44,177 nt of DNA from CAZLIC01 sp964559535 (GTDB lineage Bacteria > Pseudomonadota > Alphaproteobacteria > Rhodobacterales > Rhodobacteraceae): NCBI GenBank assembly GCA_964559535.1, contig CAZLIC010000029.1, positions 1-44,177 of the forward strand. Reading direction: 5' to 3'. Below are positions 16,496 to 24,699 of this stretch, piece by piece; within the stretch, counting starts at the first letter, position 1, and every line of letters starts with the position of its first letter. Under the pieces are notes generated by a model that was given only the letters and a program-made list of their open reading frames with translations, was not told the DNA's origin and did no database searches. The position numbers were made by a program, and so were the translations under genes.

Positions 16496-17634
16496 CGCAG
16501 CCAGCCCGCCAGATTCTCCTCGACCACCGCCGACAGTGCCGCGATATGCGCGTCGTCGTCGTTCAGGCAGGGGATGTAGGTGAAACTTTCGCCCCCGGCA
16601 TGCTCGAACGCCTCGCGGATCTCGCCGTTGATCTCTTCCAGCGTCTCGATGCAATCGGCGCTGAAGGCCGGCGCCATCACCGCGATGCGCTTCTTGCCCT
16701 GCCTGGCCAGTTCCGCCACATGTTCCACCGTGTAGGGCTTCAGCCACTCCTCGGGCCCAAAGACCGACTGGAACGTGGTGTCGATCGACCCCTTCGCCCA
16801 GCCCAGCCGTTCGCGCAGCAGGCGCGAAGTCTTGGCGCACTGGCAGTGGTACGGGTCACCCGATTCCAGATACCGCTTCGGCATCCCGTGATAGCTGGCC
16901 ACCAGCACGTCGGGCAAATGGTCCAGCCCGGCATAGGCACGCTCGACCGACTGCGCCAGCGCCTCGATGTACAGCGGGTGGTCAAAATACTCGGGCACCG
17001 TCCGCACCGCAGGCTGGCGCTTTTCCTTCATCATGGCGCGGAAGAACTCGTCGTTCGCCGTGGCGCTGGTCGCCCCCGCGTAGTGCGGGTACAGCGGGAA
17101 GAACAGCACCTTCTCGCACCCGGCCTCGACCATCGCACGCACCTTCGACGCGGTCGAGGGATTGCCGTAGCGCATGCAGAAATCAACCATCACCCGGTTG
17201 CCGTGCCGTTCGTGCAGCACCTCGGCCAGCCTTGCCGTCTGCGCCTTGGTGATCGTCATCAGCGGGCTTTCGTTGCGCTCGTGGTTCCAGATCAGCTTGT
17301 AGTTGGCCCCGCTGGTGAACGGCCGCTTCGACAGGATCACCAGCTGCAGTAGCGGCTGCCACAGCCAGTCGGAATAGTCGATCACCCGCTTGTCCGACAG
17401 GAACTCGCCCAGGTACCGCCGCATCGACCAGTAGTCGTACCCGTCGGGCGTGCCGAGGTTGGCCAGCAGGACGCCGATGCGCGGCTCGCGCACGGCGGGG
17501 TGGTCGGCGGGGGCATGGGCCAGCCGGCCGCGGCCGGGCACGGCCGGGTCGGGCGCGGGCTTCGCGCGGGCCTGTCCGGGTTTGGTATCCAGCATCATCG
17601 CGGCTTTCGCATCGGGCGGATTTCCATCGGACAT
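16492..17634 (-). CDS. hemH: Ferrochelatase
   Basis: The protein has about 380 residues. HemH inserts ferrous iron into protoporphyrin IX in the last step of protoheme synthesis. GVLLANLGTPDG opens the conserved domain after a low-complexity N-terminal extension of about 45 residues. The active-site His is in SYHGMPKRYLESGDPYHC near residue 245, and the C-terminal motif is VMAPAFSADCIETLEEI, where Glu is conserved. The start is uncertain. ATG at 17634 is chosen because the codons before it (to ATG 17661) look unlike coding DNA here, but neither has a strong ribosome binding site. It follows the methyltransferase-like gene on the same strand. Confidence 0.93.
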   Translation of the reverse strand: MSDGNPPDAKAAMMLDTKPGQARAKPAPDPAVPGRGRLAHAPADHPAVREPRIGVLLANLGTPDGYDYWSMRRYLGEFLSDKRVIDYSDWLWQPLLQLVILSKRPFTSGANYKLIWNHERNESPLMTITKAQTARLAEVLHERHGNRVMVDFCMRYGNPSTASKVRAMVEAGCEKVLFFPLYPHYAGATSATANDEFFRAMMKEKRQPAVRTVPEYFDHPLYIEALAQSVERAYAGLDHLPDVLVASYHGMPKRYLESGDPYHCQCAKTSRLLRERLGWAKGSIDTTFQSVFGPEEWLKPYTVEHVAELARQGKKRIAVMAPAFSADCIETLEEINGEIREAFEHAGGESFTYIPCLNDDDAHIAALSAVVEENLAGWLR

Positions 17635-17653
17635 AAGGGTTGTACGGTCGGGG

Positions 17654-18478
17654 TCAACCATCCCGCGGCAACCTGTGCTCGTCGGCCTGCAGCACATCGG
17701 CCAGCCGCGCCACCGCACTGCCGGGGCGCAGCGGTTTCTGCTGGCCGGAGTGGGGCGCCCAGGCGGTCAGGAACACCACCTCGAAGGTGGCCGGAACGCG
17801 CCCGTCGTCACCCGCATAGGCCGCCTGGTACCGCTCCGCCGCCTCCGCCAGCACCGCCCGCCGGGTGAACCGCCGCAGCCGCCCGTCCAGCGCATTCGTC
17901 TCGCCCATCGCGCGCAGGTCGGCCATCAGATGCGCCATGCCGCGGTAACGCACCAATCGCACGACCGAATCCGCCACCGGCAGCGCCAGCCCCGCCCGCC
18001 CCGGCAGCCCGCCCAGATCGCGGATGTCCCCCATCGGCAGCACCCGCGGCGACAGGCCACCCGTCACCGCCACTTCGGCCTCGGCCAGACAGGCGCGCAA
18101 CTCGTGCAGCGTCCGTCCCCCGAAGAGTGCCGCCATGAACAGCCCATCCGGCCGCAACGCCCGCGCGCATTGCACGATCTGCCCCACCGGATCATCCGCC
18201 CAGTGCAGCGCAAGGGCGTGGATCACAAGGTCGTGCGCGCCTGGTTGCAGGTCCAGCACCTCGGCATCCGCCACCACCTTGGCACCCGCAAACACCCCCC
18301 AGGGCGCCGGCCACCCCGTCACCACCGCCACATCCGTAAACGTCCTGTTAACCTCGGTGAGTCTCTCCTGCACCTCGGCCACCACTTCGTCATGCAGGAA
18401 CAGGGCCGAGTTGCGGGCGGCGCGGGCGCGGTGGCGCAGCAGGGCGGTTCGGTCGGTCAGGCGGGGGGGCGCGGTCAT
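17654..18478 (-). CDS. Methyltransferase-like protein, BioC/NDUFAF5 type
   Basis: The protein has 274 residues. The second half of a class I methyltransferase domain is clear (AEVLDLQPGAHDLVIHALAL, then HWADDPVGQIVQCARALRPDGLF). The overall layout and the N-terminus RHRARAARNSALFLHDEV resemble BioC and NDUFAF5 relatives of alphaproteobacteria. The glycine-rich SAM-binding motif I expected near residue 50 reads VVTGWPAPWG instead of a GxGxG loop, so SAM binding may be weak or altered. ATG at 18478 has AAGG 8 bp upstream. It diverges from comF with only 25 bp between the starts, so the two promoters must lie within or very near the coding regions. Confidence 0.82.
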   Translation of the reverse strand: MTAPPRLTDRTALLRHRARAARNSALFLHDEVVAEVQERLTEVNRTFTDVAVVTGWPAPWGVFAGAKVVADAEVLDLQPGAHDLVIHALALHWADDPVGQIVQCARALRPDGLFMAALFGGRTLHELRACLAEAEVAVTGGLSPRVLPMGDIRDLGGLPGRAGLALPVADSVVRLVRYRGMAHLMADLRAMGETNALDGRLRRFTRRAVLAEAAERYQAAYAGDDGRVPATFEVVFLTAWAPHSGQQKPLRPGSAVARLADVLQADEHRLPRDG

Positions 18479-18503
18479 GCGCATGGCCTTAGGGGGGAAA
18501 GCA

Positions 18504-19235
18504 ATGGGTTTGCAAGCCGACGTTGCGCGCCTGGCCATCCGGCTGGTCTATCCACCCACCTGCCTGACCTGCGACGCGCGCGTCACCGAAGAACACGCGC
18601 TCTGCCCCGACTGCTGGCGCGACACGCCCTTCGCCCGCGGGCTGGTGTGCGACACCTGTGGCGTCCCCCTGCCGGGGCAGGACCCGGGCCATGCCGTGCA
18701 TTGCGATGACTGCCTGCGCGTAGCGCGCCCCTGGGCGCGTGGGCGGGCGGCGCTGCTGTATGAAGGCAACGCGCGCCACCTTGTGCTGTCGCTGAAACAT
18801 GGCGACCGGCTGGATCTTGCCCCTGCCGCCGCGCGCTGGCTGCACCGCGCGGCCCTGCCCCTGCTGGAGCCCGGCATGGTGGTGGCGCCAGTGCCGCTGC
18901 ACTGGTGGCGGCTGATCCGTCGTCGCTACAACCAGTCGGCGCTTCTGTCCGGGGCGCTGGCCCGGCTGGCCGGGCTCGACCATGTCCCCGACCTCTTGCA
19001 ACGCCCCCGCGGCACCCCCTCGCAGGAAGGCCGCTCGCGCGAGGCGCGGTTTGCCAACATGCAGGGCGCCGTGCGTGTGCATCCGCGGCGCAGCGCAGCG
19101 GGCCGCCATGTGCTGGTGGTGGATGACGTGATGACCTCGGGCGCCACCCTGGCCGCCGCGGCCGAGGCGCTCATGGCCGCGGGGGCCGCACGGGTGTCGG
19201 TTCTTGCGCTGGCGCGGGTGGTGAAGCCCGACTAG
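18504..19235 (+). CDS. comF: ComF-family phosphoribosyltransferase-like protein
   Basis: The protein has 243 residues. ComF proteins couple an N-terminal zinc-binding region to a phosphoribosyltransferase fold and are linked to DNA uptake, with no settled biochemical role. Four Cys pairs are visible: C20/C23, C34/C37, C49/C52 and C67/C70. The PRPP loop VLVVDDVMTSGAT is at about 202-214, and APVPLHWWRLIRRRYNQS is the conserved ComF core. ATG at 18504 follows AGGGGGGAAA, a strong site; the longer open frame upstream runs through the divergent gene and is rejected. It is the last gene of the core block, and the next gene converges on it after 12 bp. Confidence 0.94.
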   Translation: MGLQADVARLAIRLVYPPTCLTCDARVTEEHALCPDCWRDTPFARGLVCDTCGVPLPGQDPGHAVHCDDCLRVARPWARGRAALLYEGNARHLVLSLKHGDRLDLAPAAARWLHRAALPLLEPGMVVAPVPLHWWRLIRRRYNQSALLSGALARLAGLDHVPDLLQRPRGTPSQEGRSREARFANMQGAVRVHPRRSAAGRHVLVVDDVMTSGATLAAAAEALMAAGAARVSVLALARVVKPD

Positions 19236-19247
19236 GCCCGCGCGGCG

Positions 19248-20366
19248 CTACATCTCGGCCAGCTGCACCCGCCGCCCCTCACGCGACGACCGCGCAATGG
19301 CATGGATCGCCTTCTCGATCTCCAGCCCCGCAGCAAAATCGACGGGCGGGCGCGCGTCGTCGCGGATGGCGCGCAGGAACCCGGCCAGTTCGATCACCTT
19401 CTGGTCGTTGAAGCCCAACTGGTGCCCCGGTGCCGGGCAGAAGGCGCCGTAGGGCGGATGCTCGGGCGAGGTCAGGATGGTGGTAAAGCCCTGCACCGCC
19501 TTCGGCCCGCGGTTCTGGTACAGTTGCAGCTCGTTCATCCGTTCCTGATCGAACACCACCATGCCTGTCGTGCCATGCACCTCGAACCCAAGGCGGCTTT
19601 TGCGGCCCCACGCGCTGCGCGAGGCGGTGAAGACGCCCTTCACCCCGCTGGCAAAGGTCAGGAGCGCATTCGCGACGTCCTCATTCTCGACCGGCGCTGC
19701 ACCCGAGCCGTCGGGCAGCGGCCGCGTGCGGTGGATCGTCTCGATCTCGCCCAGTACGCTGTCCAAGGGCCCCGCCAGCGCCGTCAGCAGCGAAATCAGG
19801 TGGCAGCCGATGTCGCCCAGCGCGCCCAGCCCGGCTTCGGCGATGCGCGCGCGCCAGGTCCAGGGCAGGTCGGGGTCGGCCTGATAGTCCTCATCGACCC
19901 AGCCGCGCAGTTGCACCACCCGCCCGATCTCGCCAGCGGCCACCAGCCGGCAGGCATGGATGAACGCCGGGTTGTGGATGTAGTTGTAGCCCAGCTGCGT
20001 CTTCTGTGCGCCCGCCGCCGCCGCCATCGCGCGCGCATCCTCCAGCGTCAGCGCCATCGGCTTTTCGCACCACACATGCTTGCCCGCCACCAGCGCCGCG
20101 CAGGCCATCTCGCGGTGCATGCCGTTGGGCGTGGTGATGCTGACGATCTGAACGCCCGGGTCGTCCACCACCGACCGCCAGTCCCCCGTCCCCCGCGCAA
20201 AGCCGAATTGCGCGGCCATCGCCACAGCCTTGTCAACAGGCGTGTCGGCCAGCGCCACCAGCCGCACCTCCGGCACATCGCCCATCACCGCGCGCACGTT
20301 GCGGTAGGCCAGCGCATGCGCCTTGCCCATGAACCCCGTGCCGATCAGCCCGACGCCCAGTTCCAT
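19248..20366 (-). CDS. Gfo/Idh/MocA-family NAD(P)-dependent dehydrogenase
   Basis: The protein has 372 residues. The N-terminal Rossmann fold shows GLIGTGFMGKAHALAYRN, with GTGFMG at 9-14. The EKP motif is in VWCEKPMALTLEDA near 100, with the catalytic Lys, and GDIGCHLISLL near 185 supplies the D-x3-H pair used by this family. Members oxidise or reduce sugars and cyclitols, inositol dehydrogenase and MocA among them, so a polyol or keto-cyclitol substrate fits the locus. It starts directly after the stop of the PanB-like gene (TAG then ATG), as last gene of a four-gene operon with the Rieske and oxygenase genes. Exact substrate and cofactor are not known. Confidence 0.9.
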   Translation of the reverse strand: MELGVGLIGTGFMGKAHALAYRNVRAVMGDVPEVRLVALADTPVDKAVAMAAQFGFARGTGDWRSVVDDPGVQIVSITTPNGMHREMACAALVAGKHVWCEKPMALTLEDARAMAAAAGAQKTQLGYNYIHNPAFIHACRLVAAGEIGRVVQLRGWVDEDYQADPDLPWTWRARIAEAGLGALGDIGCHLISLLTALAGPLDSVLGEIETIHRTRPLPDGSGAAPVENEDVANALLTFASGVKGVFTASRSAWGRKSRLGFEVHGTTGMVVFDQERMNELQLYQNRGPKAVQGFTTILTSPEHPPYGAFCPAPGHQLGFNDQKVIELAGFLRAIRDDARPPVDFAAGLEIEKAIHAIARSSREGRRVQLAEM

Positions 20367-21173
20367 CTACTGCCCCTTCAACCAATCGGCGAACTCCGCC
20401 GCCACCTCGGCCCCGGCCTGCACCAGATAGGGGGCCGAAGGATAGGCGCCGGCATGCACATCCGCCACAAAGGCCGCCATCGCCTGCACCCGCATCGCCT
20501 GCAGCCGGTCATATTCAGCGGCGAAGTTGGCATAGACCTTGGCATGGCGCGGGATATGCCCGCGGTTCTGGCCCAGCACATCATCGCCGAACAGGTACTG
20601 CGCATGGCCCCCGGCCCCCGCCCCCATCGACACCAGAAACAACCCGGTCTTCGCCGCAATCGCGGCCGTGATCGGCGCAGGCACCACCTCGATCTCGGCG
20701 GCAAAGGCCCCGGCCTCCTCCAGCGCCACGCAGGCCTCCCAGATCCACTTCGCCTGATCCAGCGACTTGCCCACCGCCCGGAACCCGCCCGTCCACGTCC
20801 GCTTCGACGGGATAAGCCCGACATGCCCGCAGACCGGAATCGCATGATCCGCCAGAAGCCGCACCGTGGCCAGCGACCCCGAACAATACACCGCGTCCGC
20901 GCCGTGCTTGTACAAAGGCAGCGCCCAGCGCAGGAAATCGTCGGGCCCGCCGATTTCGTAGAAATTGTCGCCCGGAAAGGCAAAGGCGCGCGGCGCCACC
21001 TGCCGGAACCGCGCATCCATCACCATGGCGGGCGGCACCGACAGCAACTCCACCCCCGCTGCCTCGGCTGCCGCCGCCTCGTCCAGCGTCTCGACCCGCA
21101 GCATGGCGTACGGGTGCGCGCCCCGGTTCGCCCGCAGCGATGCCACCGTGTGCTGCTTGGACGGACCGAACAT
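20367..21173 (-). CDS. PanB-fold protein with divergent active site
   Basis: The protein has 268 residues, close to PanB (ketopantoate hydroxymethyltransferase). Matching PanB segments are VCGHVGLIPSKRTWTGGF (115-131), ALEEAGAFAAEIEVVP (150-165), which keeps the catalytic Glu near 162, and a GAGAGG loop near 184-189. However, the magnesium-binding Asp of VGDS is replaced in LLSVPPAMVM (44-52), and the VKLEGG substrate motif is replaced by VYCSGS (95-100). It is therefore unlikely to make ketopantoate and more likely acts on another substrate of this catabolic locus. It overlaps the Rieske gene by ATGA. A longer reading frame upstream is rejected in favour of this coupled start. Confidence 0.82.
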   Translation of the reverse strand: MFGPSKQHTVASLRANRGAHPYAMLRVETLDEAAAAEAAGVELLSVPPAMVMDARFRQVAPRAFAFPGDNFYEIGGPDDFLRWALPLYKHGADAVYCSGSLATVRLLADHAIPVCGHVGLIPSKRTWTGGFRAVGKSLDQAKWIWEACVALEEAGAFAAEIEVVPAPITAAIAAKTGLFLVSMGAGAGGHAQYLFGDDVLGQNRGHIPRHAKVYANFAAEYDRLQAMRVQAMAAFVADVHAGAYPSAPYLVQAGAEVAAEFADWLKGQ

Positions 21174-21484
21174 CACGGCACCTCGACAAACACGCGGTCG
21201 CCTTCCACCTTCACCCGATAGGTCTTCAGGTTCACGCAAACCGGCGCGCGCACAGCCGCGCCGGTGCGGTAGTCGAACTGTCCGTTGTGTTTCGGGCATT
21301 CGATCAGGTGATCCATCACCAGCCCGCCCGCCAGATGCACGTTCTCATGCGTGCACAGCCCGTCCGTGGCATAGAACTTGTCATCCGGGCTGCGGTAGAT
21401 CGCGTAGGTGCGCCCGCCGTGATCCCAGCGCATCACGTCTTCGTCGTCGATCTCGTCGGTGGGGATGGCGTCAATCCAGGGCAT
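21173..21484 (-). CDS. Rieske [2Fe-2S] ferredoxin, MocE type
   Basis: The protein has 103 residues. The Rieske cluster ligands are complete: C44-x-H46 in CTHENVHLAGG and C63-x2-H66 in ECPKHNGQFDY. There is no membrane anchor or signal, so this is a soluble electron carrier like MocE, which in rhizobial rhizopine catabolism serves the oxygenase MocD. The gene starts 7 bp after the stop of the desaturase/hydroxylase gene (21492-22574), its likely redox partner, and overlaps the PanB-like gene. No ferredoxin reductase (MocF equivalent) is in the window, so electrons must come from a reductase encoded elsewhere. Confidence 0.9.
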   Translation of the reverse strand: MPWIDAIPTDEIDDEDVMRWDHGGRTYAIYRSPDDKFYATDGLCTHENVHLAGGLVMDHLIECPKHNGQFDYRTGAAVRAPVCVNLKTYRVKVEGDRVFVEVP

Positions 21485-21491
21485 GCTGTTC

Positions 21492-22574
21492 TCACTCGGC
21501 TGGCACCGCGCCCGGCGCGGCGGTGTGAAGGTCGTCACGGTAGGGGCGTGCCGTGGCCGGCAGGTCGCGGCGCAGATAGTAGTCCTCGTACTTCAGTTGC
21601 CGGATGAAGGCAGGCCACATTTCGCGGTACCCGGCGATGATGCCGGGCGTGGGCGCGGGCAGGTCATCCTTGATGCGTTCGTGCAGTTCGGGCAGCCGGT
21701 GATAGGGCACCATCGGAAACATGTGGTGCTCCACGTGGTAGTTCATGTTCCAGTAGATGAACCGGCTGACGGGGTTCATCAGCACCGTGCGGCTGTTCAG
21801 CCGGTGGTCGGTCACGTTGTCGGCCAACCCGCCGTGCTGCAGCAGGCCCGTCATCACATGGTGCCAGGCGCCGTACATCCGCGGCAGGCCCACCAGCATC
21901 AGCGGCAGGACAGACCCCATCCCCAGCGCAAGCACCAGCGTGGCCAGATAAATGGCCAGATGCACCCGCGCCACCCGCGTGACCCGGCCCCACTCGCTTT
22001 GTGGAACAAAGGTCCGCTCTTCGGCGGTGGGGCCGCCGATCGCGTTCCGCACCATCCGCGGCAGGAAATCCAGCACGTCGAACAGACCGAAGAAATTGCC
22101 GATCACCCGCATCATCACCGGGGGTCGCATGACCGCAATCTCGGGGTCGCGGCCCACGATGACGGTATCGGTGTGGTGGCGCGCATGGCTCCACCGCCAG
22201 GTGGCGCTGTTGCGCATGATCATGAAGGACGCGATCTCGTACACCACGTCGTTCATCCACTTGGTGCGGAACGCCGTGCCATGCCCGCACTCGTGCCAGC
22301 GACTGTCGGACGCGCTGCCGTACAGCACGCCGTAGGCCAGCCAGAACGGTGCCGACCACCAGGTGGGCCACAGCGCGATGCCTGCACCCGCGAACAGCAC
22401 CATGCAGCCGTACAAGATGATCGTATCCCGGATCGCCGGCTGGTCGTCGCGCGCCATCAGCGCCTTCATCTCTTTCCGCGGGACGTCCGAATGGTACCAC
22501 TCGGCCGCAGCCAGCCCGGTGTCCACGGCGCGTTGCGCATCCGGCCCCAGCAGGCTGTAGTTGCGTCTGCCCAT
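21492..22574 (-). CDS. Membrane di-iron desaturase/hydroxylase, MocD-like candidate O-demethylase
   Basis: The protein has 360 residues of the fatty acid desaturase superfamily. Its histidine boxes are complete: HECGH (94-98), HARHH (130-134) and HVEHH (about 280-284), with hydrophobic membrane segments near 52-86 and 210-235. These ligands bind the di-iron centre of membrane hydroxylases and desaturases. Pairing with a MocE-type Rieske ferredoxin suggests a role like MocD, the oxygenase proposed to demethylate an O-methylated inosamine in rhizobia, rather than lipid desaturation. The ATG at 22574 has a strong AAGGAGGG site, and it heads the leftward operon divergent from a LacI gene. Function is inferred from context; ordinary fatty acid desaturation remains possible. 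Confidence 0.85.
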   Translation of the reverse strand: MGRRNYSLLGPDAQRAVDTGLAAAEWYHSDVPRKEMKALMARDDQPAIRDTIILYGCMVLFAGAGIALWPTWWSAPFWLAYGVLYGSASDSRWHECGHGTAFRTKWMNDVVYEIASFMIMRNSATWRWSHARHHTDTVIVGRDPEIAVMRPPVMMRVIGNFFGLFDVLDFLPRMVRNAIGGPTAEERTFVPQSEWGRVTRVARVHLAIYLATLVLALGMGSVLPLMLVGLPRMYGAWHHVMTGLLQHGGLADNVTDHRLNSRTVLMNPVSRFIYWNMNYHVEHHMFPMVPYHRLPELHERIKDDLPAPTPGIIAGYREMWPAFIRQLKYEDYYLRRDLPATARPYRDDLHTAAPGAVPAE

Positions 22575-22703
22575 GCGACCCTCCTTGCAGTCGGCACCGG
22601 AACCTAGCGGCAACGCCGCGCATTTCCCAAGACCGGGCTTGCCGAACCCATCATTTCCCATCACCATCGCGGCACGCCGTGACGATAATCAATCAGGTCC
22701 ACC

Positions 22704-23735
22704 ATGGCACGCCGCCCCACCATCCTGGATGTCGCCCGTGCCGCGGGGCTGTCCACAGCCACGGTCGACCGGGTGCTGAACGGCCGCGAGAAGGTGCGCG
22801 AGGATACCGCGCGCAAGGTCTATGACGCCGCCCGCGCCATCGGCTATCATGCCGCGCCGCTGATCGCGCAGCGCCTGCAGGCCGAACTGCCGGTCTTGCG
22901 GCTGGGCGTGGTGCTGCACAAGGAACGCCAGGCGTTCTACCAGCATTTCAGGGCCGAACTGGAACGCGCCGTGGTCTCTGCGCCGAATGTTCGGGCCAGC
23001 CTTGTGATCGAGTTTGCCGCATCGCAGTCACCGGCGGATTTCACGTCGCTGATGGAAAGGATGGCCGGGCGAGTGGATGTGGTGGCCGCCACCGCGGTGA
23101 CCCACCCCGAGGTGACCGAAACGGTGATGCGCCTGAACGCCCGCGGCATTCCGGTGTTTGCGCTGCTGAATGACTTCGCGCAGGGGGTGCGGCAGCACTA
23201 TCTGGGCCTGAACAACATGAAGGTCGGGCGCATCGCCGCCCACATGATTGCCTCGACAGCCCACCAGCGCGGCAAGATCGCCGTGTTTGTCGGCGGCTAC
23301 CGCTGGCACGGGCACGAATTGCGGGAAACCGGGTTCCGCAGCTATTTCCGGGAACATGCGCCGCACTTCCAGGTGCTGGACACGCTGGTGAACCTGGAAA
23401 CCCGGCAGCTTACCTACGAGGCCACGCTGGACCTTCTGGGCCGCCACCCCGACCTGCGGGGCATCTATTGCGCAGGCGGCGGGATGGAAGGCGCGATTGC
23501 CGCGCTGCGCGAAGTGCGCCAGCCGGGTGACGTCGGCCTGATTGTGAACGAACTGACACCCGAAAGCCGCGCAGCCCTGGTCACGCGCCATGTGGCCATG
23601 GTGATCGCCACGCCGCTGCAACGCCTGTGCGCCGACCTTGTGACCTTTTCCGCCGAGGCTGTGCAGAAGGGCGTGGGGCCGATGGCCGGCCAGCACTTCC
23701 TGCAGCCCGATCTGTACCTGCCCGAATCGGTCTGA
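22704..23735 (+). CDS. LacI-family transcriptional regulator (locus 1)
   Basis: The protein has 343 residues. The N-terminal helix-turn-helix is typical (PTILDVARAAGLSTATVDRV, then LNGREKV), followed by a periplasmic-binding-protein-like sensor domain (LRLGVVLHKERQAFYQHF, FVGGYRWHGHELRETGFRSY, IYCAGGGMEGAIAALRE). It should bind a sugar or cyclitol effector and regulate the divergent oxygenase operon and the rightward genes. The 129-bp divergent gap (22575-22703) has no obvious perfect operator; a short CGGC-AC-GCCG repeat is the only symmetry noted. The start at 22704 has a weak site (CAGG) but matches the family N-terminus. Confidence 0.92.
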   Translation: MARRPTILDVARAAGLSTATVDRVLNGREKVREDTARKVYDAARAIGYHAAPLIAQRLQAELPVLRLGVVLHKERQAFYQHFRAELERAVVSAPNVRASLVIEFAASQSPADFTSLMERMAGRVDVVAATAVTHPEVTETVMRLNARGIPVFALLNDFAQGVRQHYLGLNNMKVGRIAAHMIASTAHQRGKIAVFVGGYRWHGHELRETGFRSYFREHAPHFQVLDTLVNLETRQLTYEATLDLLGRHPDLRGIYCAGGGMEGAIAALREVRQPGDVGLIVNELTPESRAALVTRHVAMVIATPLQRLCADLVTFSAEAVQKGVGPMAGQHFLQPDLYLPESV

Positions 23736-23772
23736 TGGGATCGCATCACCCGTAGGCACGCCATTTCGTCAC

Positions 23773-23789
23773 GCCTGACGCATTCAGGC
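23773..23789. promoter_or_regulatory. Inverted repeat between the LacI and IolI-like genes
   Basis: GCCTGA (23773-23778) and TCAGGC (23784-23789) form a perfect 6-bp inverted repeat around CGCAT. It lies in the 129-bp gap after the LacI gene. It could be a weak terminator or an operator; there is no T-run, so neither role is established. Confidence 0.35.
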
Positions 23790-23864
23790 CCAACGCCGAT
23801 TGACGGAATCATCGCCCTGCCCGACCGTGCCCCACAACCGACGCAAGGGTGGGGAGGCCCTGCG

Positions 23865-24671
23865 ATGATTCATTTCGCGCTGAACCACATGACAACGGCC
23901 CGCCTAGGCTTTGCGCAACTGATTGATCTTGCCTCCGATCTTGGCTGCATCGGCATCGAGGTGCGCAACGACCTGCCGCAGCCGCTGTTCGACGGGATCG
24001 CCCCGTCGGCGGCAGGCGCCATGATCCGTGACCGTGGCCTGCGCCTGCTGGCCGTGGCCGAGGTGAAGCGCTTCAACGACTGGTCTGACGAAAAGGCATC
24101 CGAGGCGCTGGCGCTGATTCGGACCGCGCAGGCAGCCGGGGCCGAGGCGGTGAGCCTGATCCCGCGCAACGACAACCAGGGAGTAGGCAACGGTGAACGG
24201 CAGGCCGCGCTTCGAGTGGCACTGCGGGCGCTGAAGCCGATGCTGGAGGACCACAATCTGACCGGCTTGGTCGAACCGCTGGGCTTTGAAATCTGTGCCC
24301 TGCGCTACAAATCCGAAGCGGTCGAGGGGATCGAGGCGGTGGGTGGCCGCGGCCGGTTCAGGCTGGTGCATGACACCTTCCACCACACGTTGGCAGAGGG
24401 TGGACCGCTGTTCCCCGACCACACGGGCATCGTGCACGTCTCGGGCGTTGTCGACCAGACGGTCAGCGTGTCGGCGATGCGCGACCCCCACCGGGTTCTG
24501 GTCACGCCGGGCGACAGGCTGGGCAATGTCGATCAGATCGCCGCCCTGCAGGCGGCCGGCTGGAACGGCCCGGTCAGTTTCGAAGCCTTCTCGCCCGAAG
24601 TTCACGCGCTGGCCGATCCGCGGGCTGCGCTGCGGGCCAGCATCGACCACCTGAACAGGGCCATCGCATGA
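23865..24671 (+). CDS. IolI-like TIM-barrel sugar isomerase/epimerase
   Basis: The protein has 268 residues of the xylose-isomerase-like TIM-barrel family. It resembles 2-keto-myo-inositol isomerase (IolI): HFALNHMTTARLGFAQLIDL with IEVRND at the start, then metal-ligand positions in LVEPLGF (Glu), LVHDTFHHT (Asp), GIVHVSG (His) and VSFEAFSPE (Glu). DPHRVLVTPGDRLGNVDQI matches the IolI C-terminal region. A divalent metal and a keto-cyclitol or ketose substrate are expected. ATG at 23865 has GGGGAGG upstream. It follows the LacI gene and precedes the ABC importer, whose operator-bearing promoter starts just after its stop, so it may be transcribed separately from the importer. Confidence 0.85.
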   Translation: MIHFALNHMTTARLGFAQLIDLASDLGCIGIEVRNDLPQPLFDGIAPSAAGAMIRDRGLRLLAVAEVKRFNDWSDEKASEALALIRTAQAAGAEAVSLIPRNDNQGVGNGERQAALRVALRALKPMLEDHNLTGLVEPLGFEICALRYKSEAVEGIEAVGGRGRFRLVHDTFHHTLAEGGPLFPDHTGIVHVSGVVDQTVSVSAMRDPHRVLVTPGDRLGNVDQIAALQAAGWNGPVSFEAFSPEVHALADPRAALRASIDHLNRAIA

Positions 24672-24699
24672 ATCGCACACGCGTCCGCAGCGTACGGCT

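Noticed and set aside
20367..21173. Calling this gene panB (pantothenate synthesis)
   Set aside because: The metal-binding Asp and the substrate Lys/Glu motif of PanB are not present by eye, and the operon is catabolic.
21492..22574. Calling this gene simply a fatty acid desaturase of lipid metabolism
   Set aside because: The family assignment is right, but direct coupling to a MocE-type Rieske ferredoxin and sugar/cyclitol genes makes a lipid role less likely. It is kept as an alternative.
22575..22703. Operator in the divergent gap between the oxygenase operon and the first LacI gene
   Set aside because: The only symmetry is CGGC-AC-GCCG, too short in GC-rich DNA to support as a site.
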